Source: Dryomyza anilis
Lineage: Eukaryota > Arthropoda > Insecta > Diptera > Dryomyzidae
DNA: 64,000 bases
Direction of reading: 5' to 3'
NCBI GenBank assembly: GCA_951804985.1
Contig: OX638134.1
Span: 5,084,001 to 5,148,000, forward strand
The translations under genes and the position numbers were made by a program. Under the pieces are notes generated by a model. That model saw only the letters and a list, made by a program, of their open reading frames with translations. It was not told where the DNA came from and did no database searches. Numbering within the stretch: the stretch's first letter is position 1; the number at the start of each line of letters is the position of its first letter. This document shows positions 10,331 to 23,040 of this stretch, piece after piece.

Positions 10331-12824
10331 ATTTTTTTTCATATTAAATTTTCCAAATTTTTTTTTTTTTTTGCTAAATGCTAATTTTTCAATAATTTCG
10401 CCCATAGTCTATATATTGGCTATTTTTACACCAAGTGCCAAGCATTAAATTCTCTGACAATATTTGCGAAACAATTGTTTACCATATTCTTTTGTCTGAT
10501 GCTGAGCTGTTGTAATTCTTTTGTTGTTGTTGCTGCTTTTATTATTCGCACAAAATCCCCGAACAACAGTTTCAAAGGACATTCAAGGAAATGTGAACAA
10601 TGGACGAAATAATTGCACACATGAGTGTTGGTCATTCAGTCATTATTTCATGCCTGAGCCCATGACAAGTAGTATGAAGTATAAAATTTCTTTTTGAAAT
10701 ACTAGGTATGGATGCTAAGGGTGACCAAGCGCATTGTCACCGTAACATATTGAATTCTTGAGCATGGAAATTTGTTGTAAGTGTTTGTCAGCTAATAAAT
10801 GGTAAAAGAAGAATTGAAATTGTGTTTCAAAAATATTTAATTCTCTTAAATTAATCATTACCAACTGATATCACATCAGCTTTATCAAATTCAGAACCAT
10901 ATTTTTGCCCTATTTATTGATTTTCATTATCTTGCATTTTCAAATTATCATTAAAATCAAATTTCTCTTCGTTAACATATGAAGAAAAAGTGGGAGTGTT
11001 CACAGCATGCCATCAAATTCCATCATATTTTTCTTCTAAACTTCAGTTATTAATTAAGTCACTTTGTGGAATTGATAAAAGTTAAAATGCTTTAAATGAT
11101 CTTTGCGTCGATAGCATGCATATCAATCAAAGTTTCGTGTTCTGTAGACCCAGAACAAATGTCGACAATTTATAAGAAAACGATTAATTAGACAGTCTTC
11201 CACAAACAACCACAAAATCTCGAAACTTATTTAGGAAACACCCATGACAAATCGCAAATGAAATAAACGCAATCATCGTCTGAGCAACGGACGAGTAACG
11301 ATCAAGCAACGATCGAGCAATGTTCAGGCAACTTTCGGGTAACGTTCGTCCAACTTTCAGACAAAGATCGCGCAATGATCGAGTAACGCACGAGCAACGA
11401 TTGAGCATAACTTAAACACTCGGACCACAGTTAAAAATTTGATTGACTTGACTTGCACAGCTGGGGATCACTGTGGTTTGGGTTGTGCGATCAGTATAAA
11501 GAAATGATCGAGATCATCGAGTCTATGGCGTCTATCAAGAATAACGAGACGAAAACTATTAATGAAACGAAATCTTCTGAGGCAGCCAAATGACAAACGT
11601 GCAGAGTTCAAAGCGTCAGTCATATATTGGAGAAAATAGAAGGGGGTTAGCAAGAAAATATTAGAAAGAAGATTCGAAATATGGTTGCTAGTTTTCGTCT
11701 GCTATAATACCAATCATTCTTTCAATTGAGCTCGCGGCTCTACAGCGGTGTCACTTGTCAAAGAAATAGAAAAGAGCTGAAATCATAACCCAAAAAAGAC
11801 GTAGCAGGATCCCATTGAAAATTTACGAAATGTGCGCCTAATGATACGTCAAACTGCGCCGACAGAGTAGTAGAAAAAGGGTAAAACGTAACAATTTGAC
11901 AGCTACGTTGTTTGCAACGCCCATCGTGTTAAACAAACCATTAATATTAATAATGTTTCAACGCAAAGGATTGAGCATTTGGTTTTAGAATTGCGTGCAC
12001 AAAATATAGGTTTTCTTCCAATAGGTTTTCTTTTCTTAATTTTTTTTACTTTTTTTTTTTATTTCCCTTTCAAAACTTACAACACAATACTATTAGTGGT
12101 TATCATGAATTTGTGGTTGCCAAACTTTTACACACGCGTGTTATACGTGACTTTTCATCTCGTTACCCCTTTCATTCCATACACCGTGTCAAGTTGTAGA
12201 AAATACTCCCAACGTCACCATGTGATACCATGTCTCGAGGGTATTTGGTTGGCATCTTCAGCAAAACGTTGGACATTTTATTGCTGCTTTATTGATGTGT
12301 TTGATCGAAAACTACTGATGATTGATGATTTGCTGGCAGTCGAAGAAACTCGATAGATTACGATGGGGTGGGGGAAAACAAATTTGTACGCGGTGATATT
12401 TTTTGGTTTTTCTTTACATTTTATACCTTTGACTCATATTTAGCCTTTAGCGCATGATGTGGCGTAAATTTTGTGGTCGGGGTTTGTTTTTTTCTTTTCT
12501 TGTCTTGCGTTGCTTTGGGGAATTAAAGAATTTTATGCTGGTTACGCAGTTAACAGGCTGGGAATTAGGAAAATGCGTGGTAGGGGTATTTTGTGCTTGG
12601 GAAAATGCAATATTTGATTTGGTTTCCAATTTTTAAGTTTATAATGTAAATTTGAAACGCAAATATCTCGGATTCGAATTCCTATCGCATCTTTGAGTGA
12701 TTTTAAATATTCTTTAAGTTGTGGGTAAAATAGTAAGTTAATTCAAAAACGAAAAATTTGCATTAAATATATTATTAGCCGTTTAAATATTCACTTATAT
12801 GTAAATGTCAAAAAAAAAACAAAT
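10331..12824. other. Unique non-coding island
   Basis: No gene supported. It contains a short degenerate minisatellite (11280-11410, listed separately). A 125-codon frame at 11979-12356 and frames on both strands at 12447-12636 show no recognisable domains. The first is very rich in Phe/Leu from a T-run. The sequence around 11690-11960 is the least AT-rich part but shows no splice or coding signature I can defend. Confidence 0.45.
11278..11410. repeat. Degenerate ~12-bp minisatellite (GAGCAACGATC type)
   Basis: Units such as GAGTAACGATCA, AGCAACGATCG, AGCAATGTTCAG, GCAACTTTCGGG and TAACGTTCGTCC follow in series, then CAATGATCGAG, TAACGCACGAG and CAACGATTGAG. The period is 11-12 bp and units differ by several bases. 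It produces a 74-codon minus-strand frame that I do not regard as coding. Confidence 0.7.
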
Positions 12825-15800
12825 TCAAATTTTAGTGAAAACTTTAATTTTTAGTGAAAATTTGAATTTTTAGTAAAAAATTGAATTTTAGTAAAAACTT
12901 TAATTTTTAGTGAAAAATTGAATTTTTAGTGAAAACTTTAATTTTTAGTGAAAAACTGAATTTTAAGTGAAAAAATGAATTTTTAGTGAAAATTTGAATT
13001 TTTAGTGAAAATTTGAATTTTTAGTGAAAATTTGAATTTTTAGTGAAAAATTTAATTTTTAGTGAAAAATTGAATTTTTAGTAAAAAATTGAATTTTTAG
13101 TGAAAAATTGAATCTTAGTGAAAAATTGAATTTTTAGTGAAAAATTGAATTTTTAGTGAAAAATATAATTTTTAATGAAAAATTGAATTTTTAGTGAAAA
13201 ATTGAATTTTTAGTGAAAAATTGAATTTTTAGTGCAAAATTGAATTTTTAGTGAAAAATTGAATTTTTAGTGAAAAATTGAATTTTTAGTGAAAAATTGA
13301 ATTTTTAGTGAAAAATTGAATTTTTAGTGAAAAATTGAATTTTTAGTGAAAAATTGAATTTTTAGTGAAAAATTGAATTTTTAGTGAAAATTTTAATTTA
13401 AAGTGAAAAATTGAATTTTTAGTGACAAATTGAATTTTTAGTGAAAAATTGAATTTTTTTTGAAAAATTTAATTTTTATTGAAAAATTGAATTTTTAGTG
13501 AAAAAATGAATTTTTAGTGAAAAAATTTAAATTTTAGTGAAATAGTGAAAAATTAAATTTTTAGTGAAAGTTGAATTTTTAGTGAAAATTTAGTTTTTAG
13601 TGAAAATTTAATTTTTAGTGAAAAATTGTATTTTTAGTGAAAAATTGAATTTTTAGTGAAAAATTGAATCTTTAGTGAAAAATTGAATCTTTAGTGAAAA
13701 ATTGAATCTTTAGTGAAAATTTGAATTTTTAGTGAAAAATTGAATTTTTAGTGAAAATTTGAATTTTTAGTGAGAAATTGAATTTTTAGTGAAAAATTGA
13801 ATTTTTAGTGAAAAATTGAATTTTTAGTGAAAAATTGAATTTTCAGTAAAAACTTTAATTTTTAGTGAAAAATATAATTTTTAATGAAAAATTTTTTTTT
13901 TTTTTTAGTGAAAATTTGAATTTTTAGTGAAAAATTAAATTTTTAGTGAAAAATTGAATTTTAGTGAAAAATTGTATTTTTAGTGAAAAATTGAATTTTT
14001 AGTGAAAAATTTAATTTTTAGTGAAAAATTGAATTTTTAGTAAAAAATTGAATCTTAGTGAAAAATTGAATCTTAGTGAAAAATTGAATTTTTAGTGAAA
14101 AATTGAATTTTTAGTGAAAAATTGAATTTTTAGTGAAAAATTGAATTTTTAGTGAAAAATTGAATTTTTAGTGAAAAATTGAATTTTTAGTGAAAAATTG
14201 AATTTTTAGTGAAAAATTGAATTTTTAGTGAAAAATTGAATTTTTAGTGAAAAATTGAATTTTTAGTGCAAAATTGAATTTTTAGTGAAAAATTGAATTT
14301 TTAGTGAAAAATTGAATTTTTAGTGAAAAATTGAATTTTTAGTGAAAAATTGAATTTTTAGTGAAAATTTTAATTTAAAGTAAAAAATTGAATTTTTAGT
14401 GACAAATTGAATTTTTAGTGAAAAATTGAATTTTTTTTGAAAAATTTAATTTTTATTGAAAAATTGAATTTTTAGTGAAAAAATGAATTTTTAGTGAAAA
14501 AATTTAAATTTTAGTGAAATAGTGAAAAATTAAATTTTTAGTGAAAGTTGAATTTTTAGTGAAAATTTAGTTTTTAGTGAAAATTTAATTTTTAGTGAAA
14601 AATTGTATTTTTAGTGAAAAATTGAATTTTTAGTGAAAAATTGAATCTTTAGTGAAAAATTGAATTTTTAGTGAAAAATTGAATTTTTAGTGAAAAAATG
14701 AATTTTTAGTGAAAAAATTTAAATTTTAGTGAAATAGTGAAAAATTAAATTTTTAGTGAAAGTTGAATTTTTAGTGAAAATTTAGTTTTTAGTGAAAATT
14801 TAATTTTTAGTGAAAAATTGTATTTTTAGTGAAAAATTGAATTTTTAGTGAAAAAGTGAATCTTTAGTGAAAAATTGAATCTTTAGTGAAAAATTGAATT
14901 TTTAGTGAAAAATTGAATTTTAAGTGAAAAATTGAATTTTTAGTGAAAAATTGAATTTTTAGTGAAAAATTGAATTTTTAGTGAAAAATTGAATTTTTAG
15001 TGAAAAATTGAATTTTTAGTGAAAAATTGAATTTTTAGTGAAAAATTGAATTTTTAGTGAAAAATTGAATTTTTAGTGAAAAATTGAATTTTTAGTGCAA
15101 AATTGAATTTTTAGTGAAAAATTGAATTTTTAGTGAAAAATTGAATTTTTAGTGAAAAATTGAATTTTTAGTGAAAAATTGAATTTTTAGTGAAAATTTT
15201 AATTTAAAGTGAAAAATTGAATTTTTAGTGACAAATTGAATTTTTAGTGAAAAATTGAATTTTTTTTGAAAAATTTAATTTTTATTGAAAAATTGAATTT
15301 TTAGTGAAAAAATGAATTTTTAGTGAAAAAATTTAAATTTTAGTGAAATAGTGAAAAATTAAATTTTTAGTGAAAGTTGAATTTTTAGTGAAAATTTAGT
15401 TTTTAGTGAAAATTTAATTTTTAGTGAAAAATTGTATTTTTAGTGAAAAATTGAATTTTTAGTGAAAAATTGAATCTTTAGTGAAAAAATGAATTTTTAG
15501 TGAAAATATTTAAATTTTAGTGAAATAGTGAAAAATTAAATTTTTAGTGAAAGTTGAAAGTTGAATTTTTAGTGAAAATTTAGTTTTTAGTGAAAATTTA
15601 ATTTTTAGTGAAAAATTGTATTTTTAGTGAAAAATTGAATTTTTAGTGAAAAATTGAATCTTTAGTGAAAAATTGAATTTTTAGTGAAAAATTGAATTTT
15701 TAGTGAAAAATTAAATTTTTAGTTGAATTTTTAATGAAAAATTGAATTTTTAATGAAAAGTTGAATTTTTAGTGAAAATTGAGTTTTTAGTGAAAATTTA

Positions 15801-15915
15801 ATTTTTAGTGAAAAATTGTATTTTTAGTGAAAAGTTTAATTTTTTGTAAAAAATTGAATTTTTAGTGAAAAAGAAAGCTAAATTTTCAGTGAAAATTTAA
15901 TTTTCATTTTTTCCA
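12825..15915 (-). repeat. 19-bp satellite array C, minus orientation, with higher-order repeats
   Basis: The largest array, about 3.1 kb or some 160 units of AGTGAAAAATTGAATTTTT. A higher-order block is marked by GAATTTTTTTTGAAAAATTT at about 13451, 14429 and 15258 (spacings about 978 and 829 bp). It is also marked by GTGACAAATTGAATTTTTAG shortly before each. The aberrant junction GTGAAATAGTGAAAAATTAA occurs five times (13539, 14516, 14731, 15345, 15522), so parts of the block were also copied separately. Long homogeneous stretches sit between the markers. Confidence 0.95.
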
Positions 15916-17457
15916 ACGATGTATTGAGCTCTTTAAATTTAAACACTTGAATACTTAGTCATATTAAAAAAGACCAACCACTTCGATATCCTTATTATAA
16001 AAGCAAAATATAAACCTACAAAGCTTCAATTTCACAGGACATACCACTTGAAATATGCTCTCCAATATGGCATTGTTAAATGCAGACGAACGCAGACATG
16101 CCCTACGAATATTATGTTGTTCCTACAACAAGTTACACTTTACAGGCTTCATGCTAAAACCTCGAAATCGTAAACATTAATGACTGTTTTTAGAGCGACA
16201 TGGCGAAGAAACTTCAAATTCCAATGTTTGGAGCTTAGGTACGAACACCCTCCATTCCTCCCTGAGAACAACGACGTGTCCTTTGTCACACATAAAATCA
16301 AACAATACAATACAAAAGGAACCGCCAAACTGACGCTAAAATTAGATTTACTCATACTCGTTGAGTGTCCTGTGCGCGAAGAATGTCTGCCAAAAACTCG
16401 CCAGAGAGCTTTAGTTAAATGCGCTAATAGCTTAAAATGGCTGTTGCCGTGATGTAGCCACTTTTCAATCGTGAAAACTGACATTTTTGAGGGAGGTCGG
16501 TCATTAGAGGTCTGCGTTTTACAGCATTTATAGTCGATGTTTCGAAGTGTCGTCCTGTTTTTGTGTGATTTGCGTGAAAGGTGTTGGTATTTTGGGAGGC
16601 TACTTACAAAAGCTAAGCACGCAATTATGCTCGTAAAATTTAATATTTGCTGCTTTTTTGTATTGTGTACGCAAAGCGCACTAAATGCCTATTTATTGAC
16701 GACTCTATTTACGATTATGGCCCGTGGATTAGTTGGGTTGTAGGGTAATAGGGTAGACTAGAAATATATAGCATGACAATAAGTTGGTCTGTAACATAAA
16801 ATACAAATTTAAAGTATTTTTCTTCTTTTATAGAATGGTTTTCAAATATTATTTATTCGGACCTCGTTGCCGTGCAGTTAAACATATTAAAAGCCTTTAA
16901 AAAAATTATGTATTTTTTTGTAGGCATCGTAAAATTTAAGTATAGTTTTTAAATAAGTTGGAAAAAGTATTAATTGTGCAAATTACGTGATGTTTTATAA
17001 CATAGACAAGAAAACTGCAAAGAATTTTTTTTTATTCTGGAAAAAAAATCTACCCAATTTTATCAAGTCAACCAACCAAGAAATTTTTAAATATTAATGA
17101 ATATTACAGAATATTGATGAACTAATTCATAAAAATTATGAATATTTTGTCAGTGTTATGAATAATATAAATTATTTATATTGATGAACATTATGTTTGT
17201 TGTTGAAATTGTTTGATGAAACATTTTTTGAATGATTCATCAGTATTATGAATAATTCATGTATTAACTTTCGTAAGAGCTTAGACTACATACGTGCATA
17301 CATTCATTAGTATTATGAATTATTTATCAGTACTATGAATAATAAATATACAAATTAATGCTTAATGAGTTATTCATCAATGTATTAAACATAAATTAAT
17401 AATACTTATGGACATTTTACAAAATTGATTATAAATTTCATAAATAAATTAAGGAAA
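15916..17457. other. Unique island, then ATTCATNNTATTATGAAT-rich DNA
   Basis: The island 15990-16750 is relatively GC-rich for the window. It has frames on both strands (16149-16484 minus, 16180-16452 plus) that overlap each other and match no family I know. From about 17085 to 17400 the sequence is dominated by dyads such as TTCATCAGTATTATGAATAA and GAATATTGATGAAC, resembling the MITE-like block at 19690-19950. I see no complete element. Confidence 0.5.
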
Positions 17458-17990
17458 TATAAATTTTTAGTGAAAAATTAAATTCTTAGTGAAAAATTTA
17501 ATTTTTAGTGAAAAATTTATTTTTTAGTGAAAAATTTATTTTTTAGTGAAAAATTTATTTTTTAGTGAAAATTTTAATTTTTAAAATTTTAGTGAAAATT
17601 TGAATTTTTAGTAAAAATTTGAATTTGTAATAAAAATTGAATTTTGAGTGAAAATTTGAATTTTTTAGTGAAAAATTGAAATTTTGTGAAAAATTAAATT
17701 TTTAGTGAAAATTTGAAATTAAGTGAAAAATTGAAATTTTTGTGAAAAATAAAATTATTAGTAAAAAATTATTTTATTTTAGTAAAAAATAAATTTTTTA
17801 GGGAAATATTGAATTTTAATGATAAAAATTAACTTTCAGTGCAAAATGGAACTTTTAGTGAAAATTTGACTTTTAGGTGAAATTTTTAATTTTTAGTCAA
17901 AACTCGAACTTTTAGTGAACAGTTGAATTTTTGAGAAAATTTAAATTTTTAGTGAGATAGTTTAATTTTTTTTTTGAAAACTTAACTTTT
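17458..17990 (-). repeat. 19-bp satellite array C2, minus orientation, degenerate
   Basis: Copies of TTTTTAGTGAAAAATTGAA with high divergence. The run at 17500-17570 carries the variant AAAATTTATTTTTTAGTG in three successive units. It has the same orientation as array C but is separated from it by 1.5 kb of unrelated DNA. Confidence 0.88.
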
Positions 17991-18660
17991 GGTAATATTA
18001 TTTAAACATTTAACTCCTTTCGCTGCTTCGAAATAACAAATATCACCTTCAACATCACGTTGCCATGTTTACATATGAGATTTGGCAACGTTGCACTTTG
18101 CCGCCTTGATGGCATCTCAACACACAAAACAACTACTGCAACAAGATTCGGGCATAAAATCAACAAAAGTCATGAAAAACCTCATCAACCAGCGGAACTT
18201 TGCATATTAAATGTCATTCCGTAAAGTGGTATTAAGCGCCAATGCGTGCGAAAGAGACCAACATACATGGCTGGGTGTCATGTCAACAAGGATAACAGGA
18301 TAACAACTCCTGCTACATAATGCACACTCGTAATAAGATGCTGATGATGATGAAATTTAGCCAAAAAACCGCAAAATACTAACGTTGTTGAAAGTTTACC
18401 GACGACGACAGGATATGCGATATCCTTGCGCATTGCTGGTAATCAGACAGACTTGACATAACTTGAAGCCTTTTTGATGAAATACAAGGAAATGTATTCG
18501 TTTTTTCTTCCTTTTTTTTTGTTTTCATACAAAATTCCAACATATTCAAAACAAGAATGCAACAAGGATCAGTTTGGCTTCAAAGATTATCAGCTGACGT
18601 GCTATGCTTGATGTGCGACTAGATTTTATGTGCGAATCTTAATGAAGAAACAACACGATA

Positions 18661-18670
18661 GAGAGAGAGA
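18661..18670 (+). promoter_or_regulatory. GAGA tract, possible GAF site
   Basis: GAGAGAGAGA lies in a unique island. (GA)n is the binding sequence of GAGA factor and its relatives in flies. A single short tract is only suggestive. Confidence 0.3.
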
Positions 18671-19052
18671 CAACAATATTTCCGACAGTGCTAATAAATA
18701 ATGTATCAGAGACGACATGACGATGTTGTTGCAAATTAACTTGACGACTTCTGACGAGTTGTTCTGTTTTTCGTTATTTTTGGAGCATAAAATATTTTTA
18801 ATTTCTATGTTTTTTGGGTATGAAATTTGAGTGCACTTTGTGCGCTGCGACAACTATGTTTTGCATAATTAAATGAGACATGTGAGGGTTCTTTGAATTA
18901 AGTAATATATTCTAGTTTGAGCAGGTTGTTGAAATTGGTTTTATCTAATGTCACTAAGTAATTTAATTACGTTTGCATTACTAATTTATCAATGGGTTTT
19001 AGGTGAATTATAAGTTTTTAAATTTGCGGAATTATTCAAATTCATTTTGACG

Positions 19053-19200
19053 GTACACCCAGAAAAAAATCATGGTAAATTAAAAGTATTTTAATAGAAA
19101 AACAATAATTTATGCTATTAAAATTGATCAATAGGATGCGTCCCATTAATTCAGTAATTTTGGAACTGTTAATACAATATTTTGTTGTACCATAAATTGT
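19053..19200 (+). mobile_element. MITE fragment, left half (CACCCAGAAAAAAAT end)
   Basis: It starts ACACCCAGAAAAAAATCA and then has GCTATTAAAATTGATCAATAGGA at about 19115. The same two blocks, in the same order, make the left arm of the complete fold-back MITE at 36954-37165. No right arm is seen, so this is a partial or decayed copy. Confidence 0.55.
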
Positions 19201-19684
19201 TAAAGGAGCACATTATCTTTAATTACAATAAGGAAAATATTTATATGTTATGATACGAATTATTAATTTTATAGTATAGTCAAATTACATTTTCCCAATA
19301 CTTTATTAAAACAAAAGTGGATTTTAGTTAATTTAATGTATAAATTATTTTAATTAAATGTCGAAACGGAAATTAACTCAAATCATACACATAAATGGAC
19401 ACTTCTCGTTGCAAAAGGTTATAGCACATTCAATGTTCGCTTCAGTTTACAATACTTGCGTCTGCATTTAAAGTCCGTCGCCATTCGATTTATTATTTAT
19501 TTTTCAACTGTATTCCATTGAATTCATACAAAAAATTGTTTTTAATATTGACAAATTTTTGTTTTCGATCGCATTCGACCAATTTTAAAGAACATTTCCA
19601 TTTAAATGATTTATAAATCGTTTCTTCAATACAAAAACATTTTTCTTTTAAATGGGCATATTTCAGATTTCGATCAATTTCGTA

Positions 19685-19960
19685 CACAGAAAAAAAAATG
19701 TACATCATATTGATGAATTCCGTTCTTTAAACCATGATTCATTGTATTGAAGAACCATTCATAATATTAATGACTATCAATGTTATGAATGCGATCATAA
19801 ATATGAAGAACGCTTGGCAACTGTCGAAAAAGTGTTCTTCAATATGATGAACTGATTGTAAAGAATACGTTTCATCATATTAATGAACCAAAATATAAAA
19901 TACAACATATATGTTCATCATTTTGAAGAACGCTGTTCATTGAATCAAATTTCTATCGTA
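19685..19960. mobile_element. Possible MITE with TTCATCATATTGATGAA dyads
   Basis: The block opens with ACACAGAAAAAAAAATG. It then carries recurring inverted pieces: TCATATTGATGAATTCC, TCTTCAATATGATGAAC, TTCATCATATTAATGAAC and TTCATCATTTTGAAGAACG. Similar dyads are at 17100-17400. Ends and target-site duplication are not clear, so the assignment rests on the dyads and the CACAGAAAAAAA end shared with other local MITEs. Confidence 0.4.
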
Positions 19961-20787
19961 ATATATTTTTTTTTAGTTCATTATTTGCCGTACTTCTCAG
20001 TTCTCAAGTAGTTCTTGTATGTTATTTCTTATATAATGCTTGCTCAACATGCATAAATTAGTAAAATGTTTTATATTATATTTATTATAATTACAACTTT
20101 TTATTAATAAACAGTTATATTTATAAAAAACAATTTTTTAAATTTTTTTTTTTAAATAATTTTTTATTTAACGAATTTTTTTTTCAAAAACATTTTTTTT
20201 TTCAAACAAATTTTTTTTTTCAAAAAAATATTTTTATTTACACATTCTATAATTATTCCTTATTTTTGTGCTTTTGAGTTCTCTTATTACAGACCTACAC
20301 TCACCCAAATATTCTTAAGACGCAGCAAATTTCGAGTACCTCCTACGTACTTAACACAAAATAACCCAAAGAAAATCACATTTATTTTAATTTCATTGTC
20401 GAGAACGTAGAGGAAGACGTCGAAGACATTTTGAGAAAATTTTTGCGTTCCAATAACTATTACAATTTCGTCATTTCCGGACACTTGGATTGTAATTGTT
20501 GTTATTGCTATGTCCAGCCAAATTTAGAAAACAAGTAGCTTGATTTTTTTTTGGCAATACTCAGTCTCTTGTCTTCGGAGCAGCCTCAGACACTAAGAAA
20601 CAACTTGAAGATTTAATCAAGAATCAAATGAGAGCGAACGAATGAACGTAGACCAGGACAACGAAAACTTAACGAGTGGTAATTCTATTTTAGTGTTATT
20701 TCCTCGCCAATTGTTTTACTTCCGTTTAACGGTACATTGAGGACGGTACAGTTGCTTGTTGTTTGCTTAGTTTGTTTTATGTGTTGA

Positions 20788-20803
20788 CAACCAGAGGGCG
20801 CTG
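20788..20803 (+). promoter_or_regulatory. Near-consensus CTCF binding site
   Basis: CAACCAGAGGGCGCTG fits the general CTCF consensus CCASYAGRGGGCGCTR at 15 of 16 positions and contains the GGCGC core used by the fly protein. In such AT-rich DNA a GGGCGCTG string is rare. It lies between MITE remnants and array D, in a unique island, where an insulator or loop anchor would be reasonable. Binding is inferred from sequence only. Confidence 0.45.
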
Positions 20804-21619
20804 CAGCAAAAATACTATTCAAAATTAAGCAAAAACCTATGTAGAATGATTGACGAAAAGTTCGGCGTCAAGTTGATTATTTCTATTTTTGTGTTGTGGT
20901 AGTTCAGGCCATGTCTACGCACTTCCGGCCGACACTGCGCCACCCACATTGACTCCACTCTATGAAAAATAATTCGAGCTCGCAGTATAAAATATGTCAG
21001 TTGTGGAAATCTGTTGATTGGGGTCTTGTCAAGCAGATACTTAGAGTGACTGTCTGAGTTTGCAACAGGAAAATCATAAAATTTTATTTTTATATTTATT
21101 TGTACGAAGGCGTTGCCTGTGACTACTTTTCTTCTGTTGCTCTTCTACTCTGTGCTACTTATTGATCTGTGTTTCGCACAGGATCTTGTGCTTTTAGTCC
21201 TTGAGTTATGCGCATTTTCGACTGTGCTCATTCATTGCTGCTACATTAATTTTTAGTACCTACTATAAGAGAAAATCTTAAGAAATTTGCAGATTTCCGT
21301 TTTTCGTTTTTGTTATAGGCTGTGGGGCAAAATTTATTTATGCAATGTTTGACTGCATCTTGTTGGCACTTCCGCCGCCCTATTGCTTACACAAAATACT
21401 GTTTAAATTTACACAAGTCCGCGTTTCGCGTCTTAGTTAAATTTACACGTCGCACATTGTTGCCATTGTCGCGCAGTTTGTTGGTATTGGTCGCGGTTTG
21501 TTGTCAGCACAACTCTCAATAGCTGTTGCCACGTGTCGAGTACGACGACGACAACAAGTACTAAGAGCTAATTTTGCAGCTCAATGACGGACACAATACG
21601 TCCACTGCTGCCTTAAGTC

Positions 21620-22525
21620 TTTAAATTTTTCACTAAAAATTCAATTTTTCACTAAAAATTCAATTTTTCACTAAAAATTCAAATTTTTCACTAAAAATTA
21701 AATTTTTCACTAAAAATTCAATTTTTCACTAAAAATTCAATTTTTTACTAAAAATTCCAATTTTCACTAAAAATTCAAATTTTCACTAAAAATTCAATTT
21801 TTCACTAAAAATTCAATTTTTCACAAAAAATTCAAATTTTCACAAAAAATTCAAATTTTCACTAAAAATTCAAATTTTCACCAAAAATTCAAATTTTCAC
21901 TTAAATTTCAAATTTTCACTAAAAATTCAAATTTTCACTAAAAATTCAATTTTTCACTAAAAATTCAATTTTTCACTAAAAATTCAATTTTTCACTAAAA
22001 ATTCAATTTTTCACTAAAAATTCAATTTTTCACTAAAAATTCAATTTTTCACTAAAAATTCAATTTTTCACTAAAAATGCAATATTTAACTAAAAATTCA
22101 ATTTTCACTAAAAATGCAATTTTTCACTTAAAATTCAATTTTTCACAAAAATTCAATTTTTCACTAAAAATTAAATTTTTCACTAAAAGTTCAATTTTTC
22201 ACTAAAATTCAATTTTTCACTAAAATTCAATTTTGCACTAAAAATTCAATTTTTCACTGAAAATTCTGTTTACAAAAATTCAATTTTTCACTAAAATCCA
22301 ATTTATCATTAAACAAAAAAAAAATTAAATTTCAATTTTTTAAAATTTCAAATTTTTGCTAAAATTTAAAATGTTCACTTAAAATTCATTTAAAATTCAA
22401 ATTTTCACTAATAAATCATTTTTTTTTTACTAAAAATTGAATTTAACTAAAAATGCAAATTTTCACTAAAAATTAAATTTAACTAAAAATGCAAATTTTC
22501 ACTAAAAATTAAATTTTTAAAAGTT
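21620..22525 (+). repeat. 19-bp satellite array D, plus orientation
   Basis: About 0.9 kb of TTTTTCACTAAAAATTCAA units with an abrupt left edge directly after TGCCTTAAGTC in unique DNA. The middle (21950-22080) is almost perfectly homogeneous, and the right third decays. A 23-bp-scale repeat of AACTAAAAATGCAAATTTTC occurs twice at the right edge (22445 and 22483). Confidence 0.95.
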
Positions 22526-23040
22526 ATTTTTTTAATTATTTTATTAGTTTTTAAATTTATTCCCAAAATGAAAACTCATTTATCAAGAATAATTAATATT
22601 ATTACCGTCTTTTATTGACTTTAATCGCCGCAAAACTAATTTTAAAACTCTTTCACAACTGTTGCCGCTCACACTACTCATTGCATATGCACTTCATTAG
22701 AAAATCCGTTAATATGCTTGCACACAAATCTACAGACATCGTAGTAAACAAATATGCATTTATCTAAATCTTTGTCGACATTTTCCATCAAAATTCCGCA
22801 CGTCTTTCGCAATGTCAAAATATGTCAAGGCGCATCAGTGAAATGACTCGGGTACAAACTGCACTATAGCAATAACAACAGAGAGTAGAATAGGAAGGTC
22901 TACAACAACTACAATATCTGCGACTTCACCTGCCTGCCTTACAACTAAAACCACACACAATGTTGCACGTTTTGGGTGCTAATGTTAAATTAACATTATT
23001 TAAGAACTCATGCATAGCAAATGCAAGAAACACATATAAA
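22526..23040. other. Unique non-coding DNA
   Basis: A less AT-rich island (about 22620-23000) rich in CAACAA, ACTCAT and CACACA words. No gene, RNA or repeat is recognised. Confidence 0.45.

Larger units (their letters stand above)
17991..21619. other. Unique islands with MITE remnants
   Basis: Contains three relatively GC-rich stretches (18000-18850, 20490-21250, 21300-21610), AT-rich stretches and two MITE-like fragments listed separately. No gene is supported; frames of 63-75 codons are not recognisable. A GAGA tract and a near-consensus CTCF site, both listed, lie here. T-runs of 8-10 bases recur at 20140-20240. Confidence 0.5.

Noticed and set aside
11979..12356. 125-codon frame
   Set aside because: The N-terminal half is a Phe-rich translation of a T-run, and there is no known domain in the rest.
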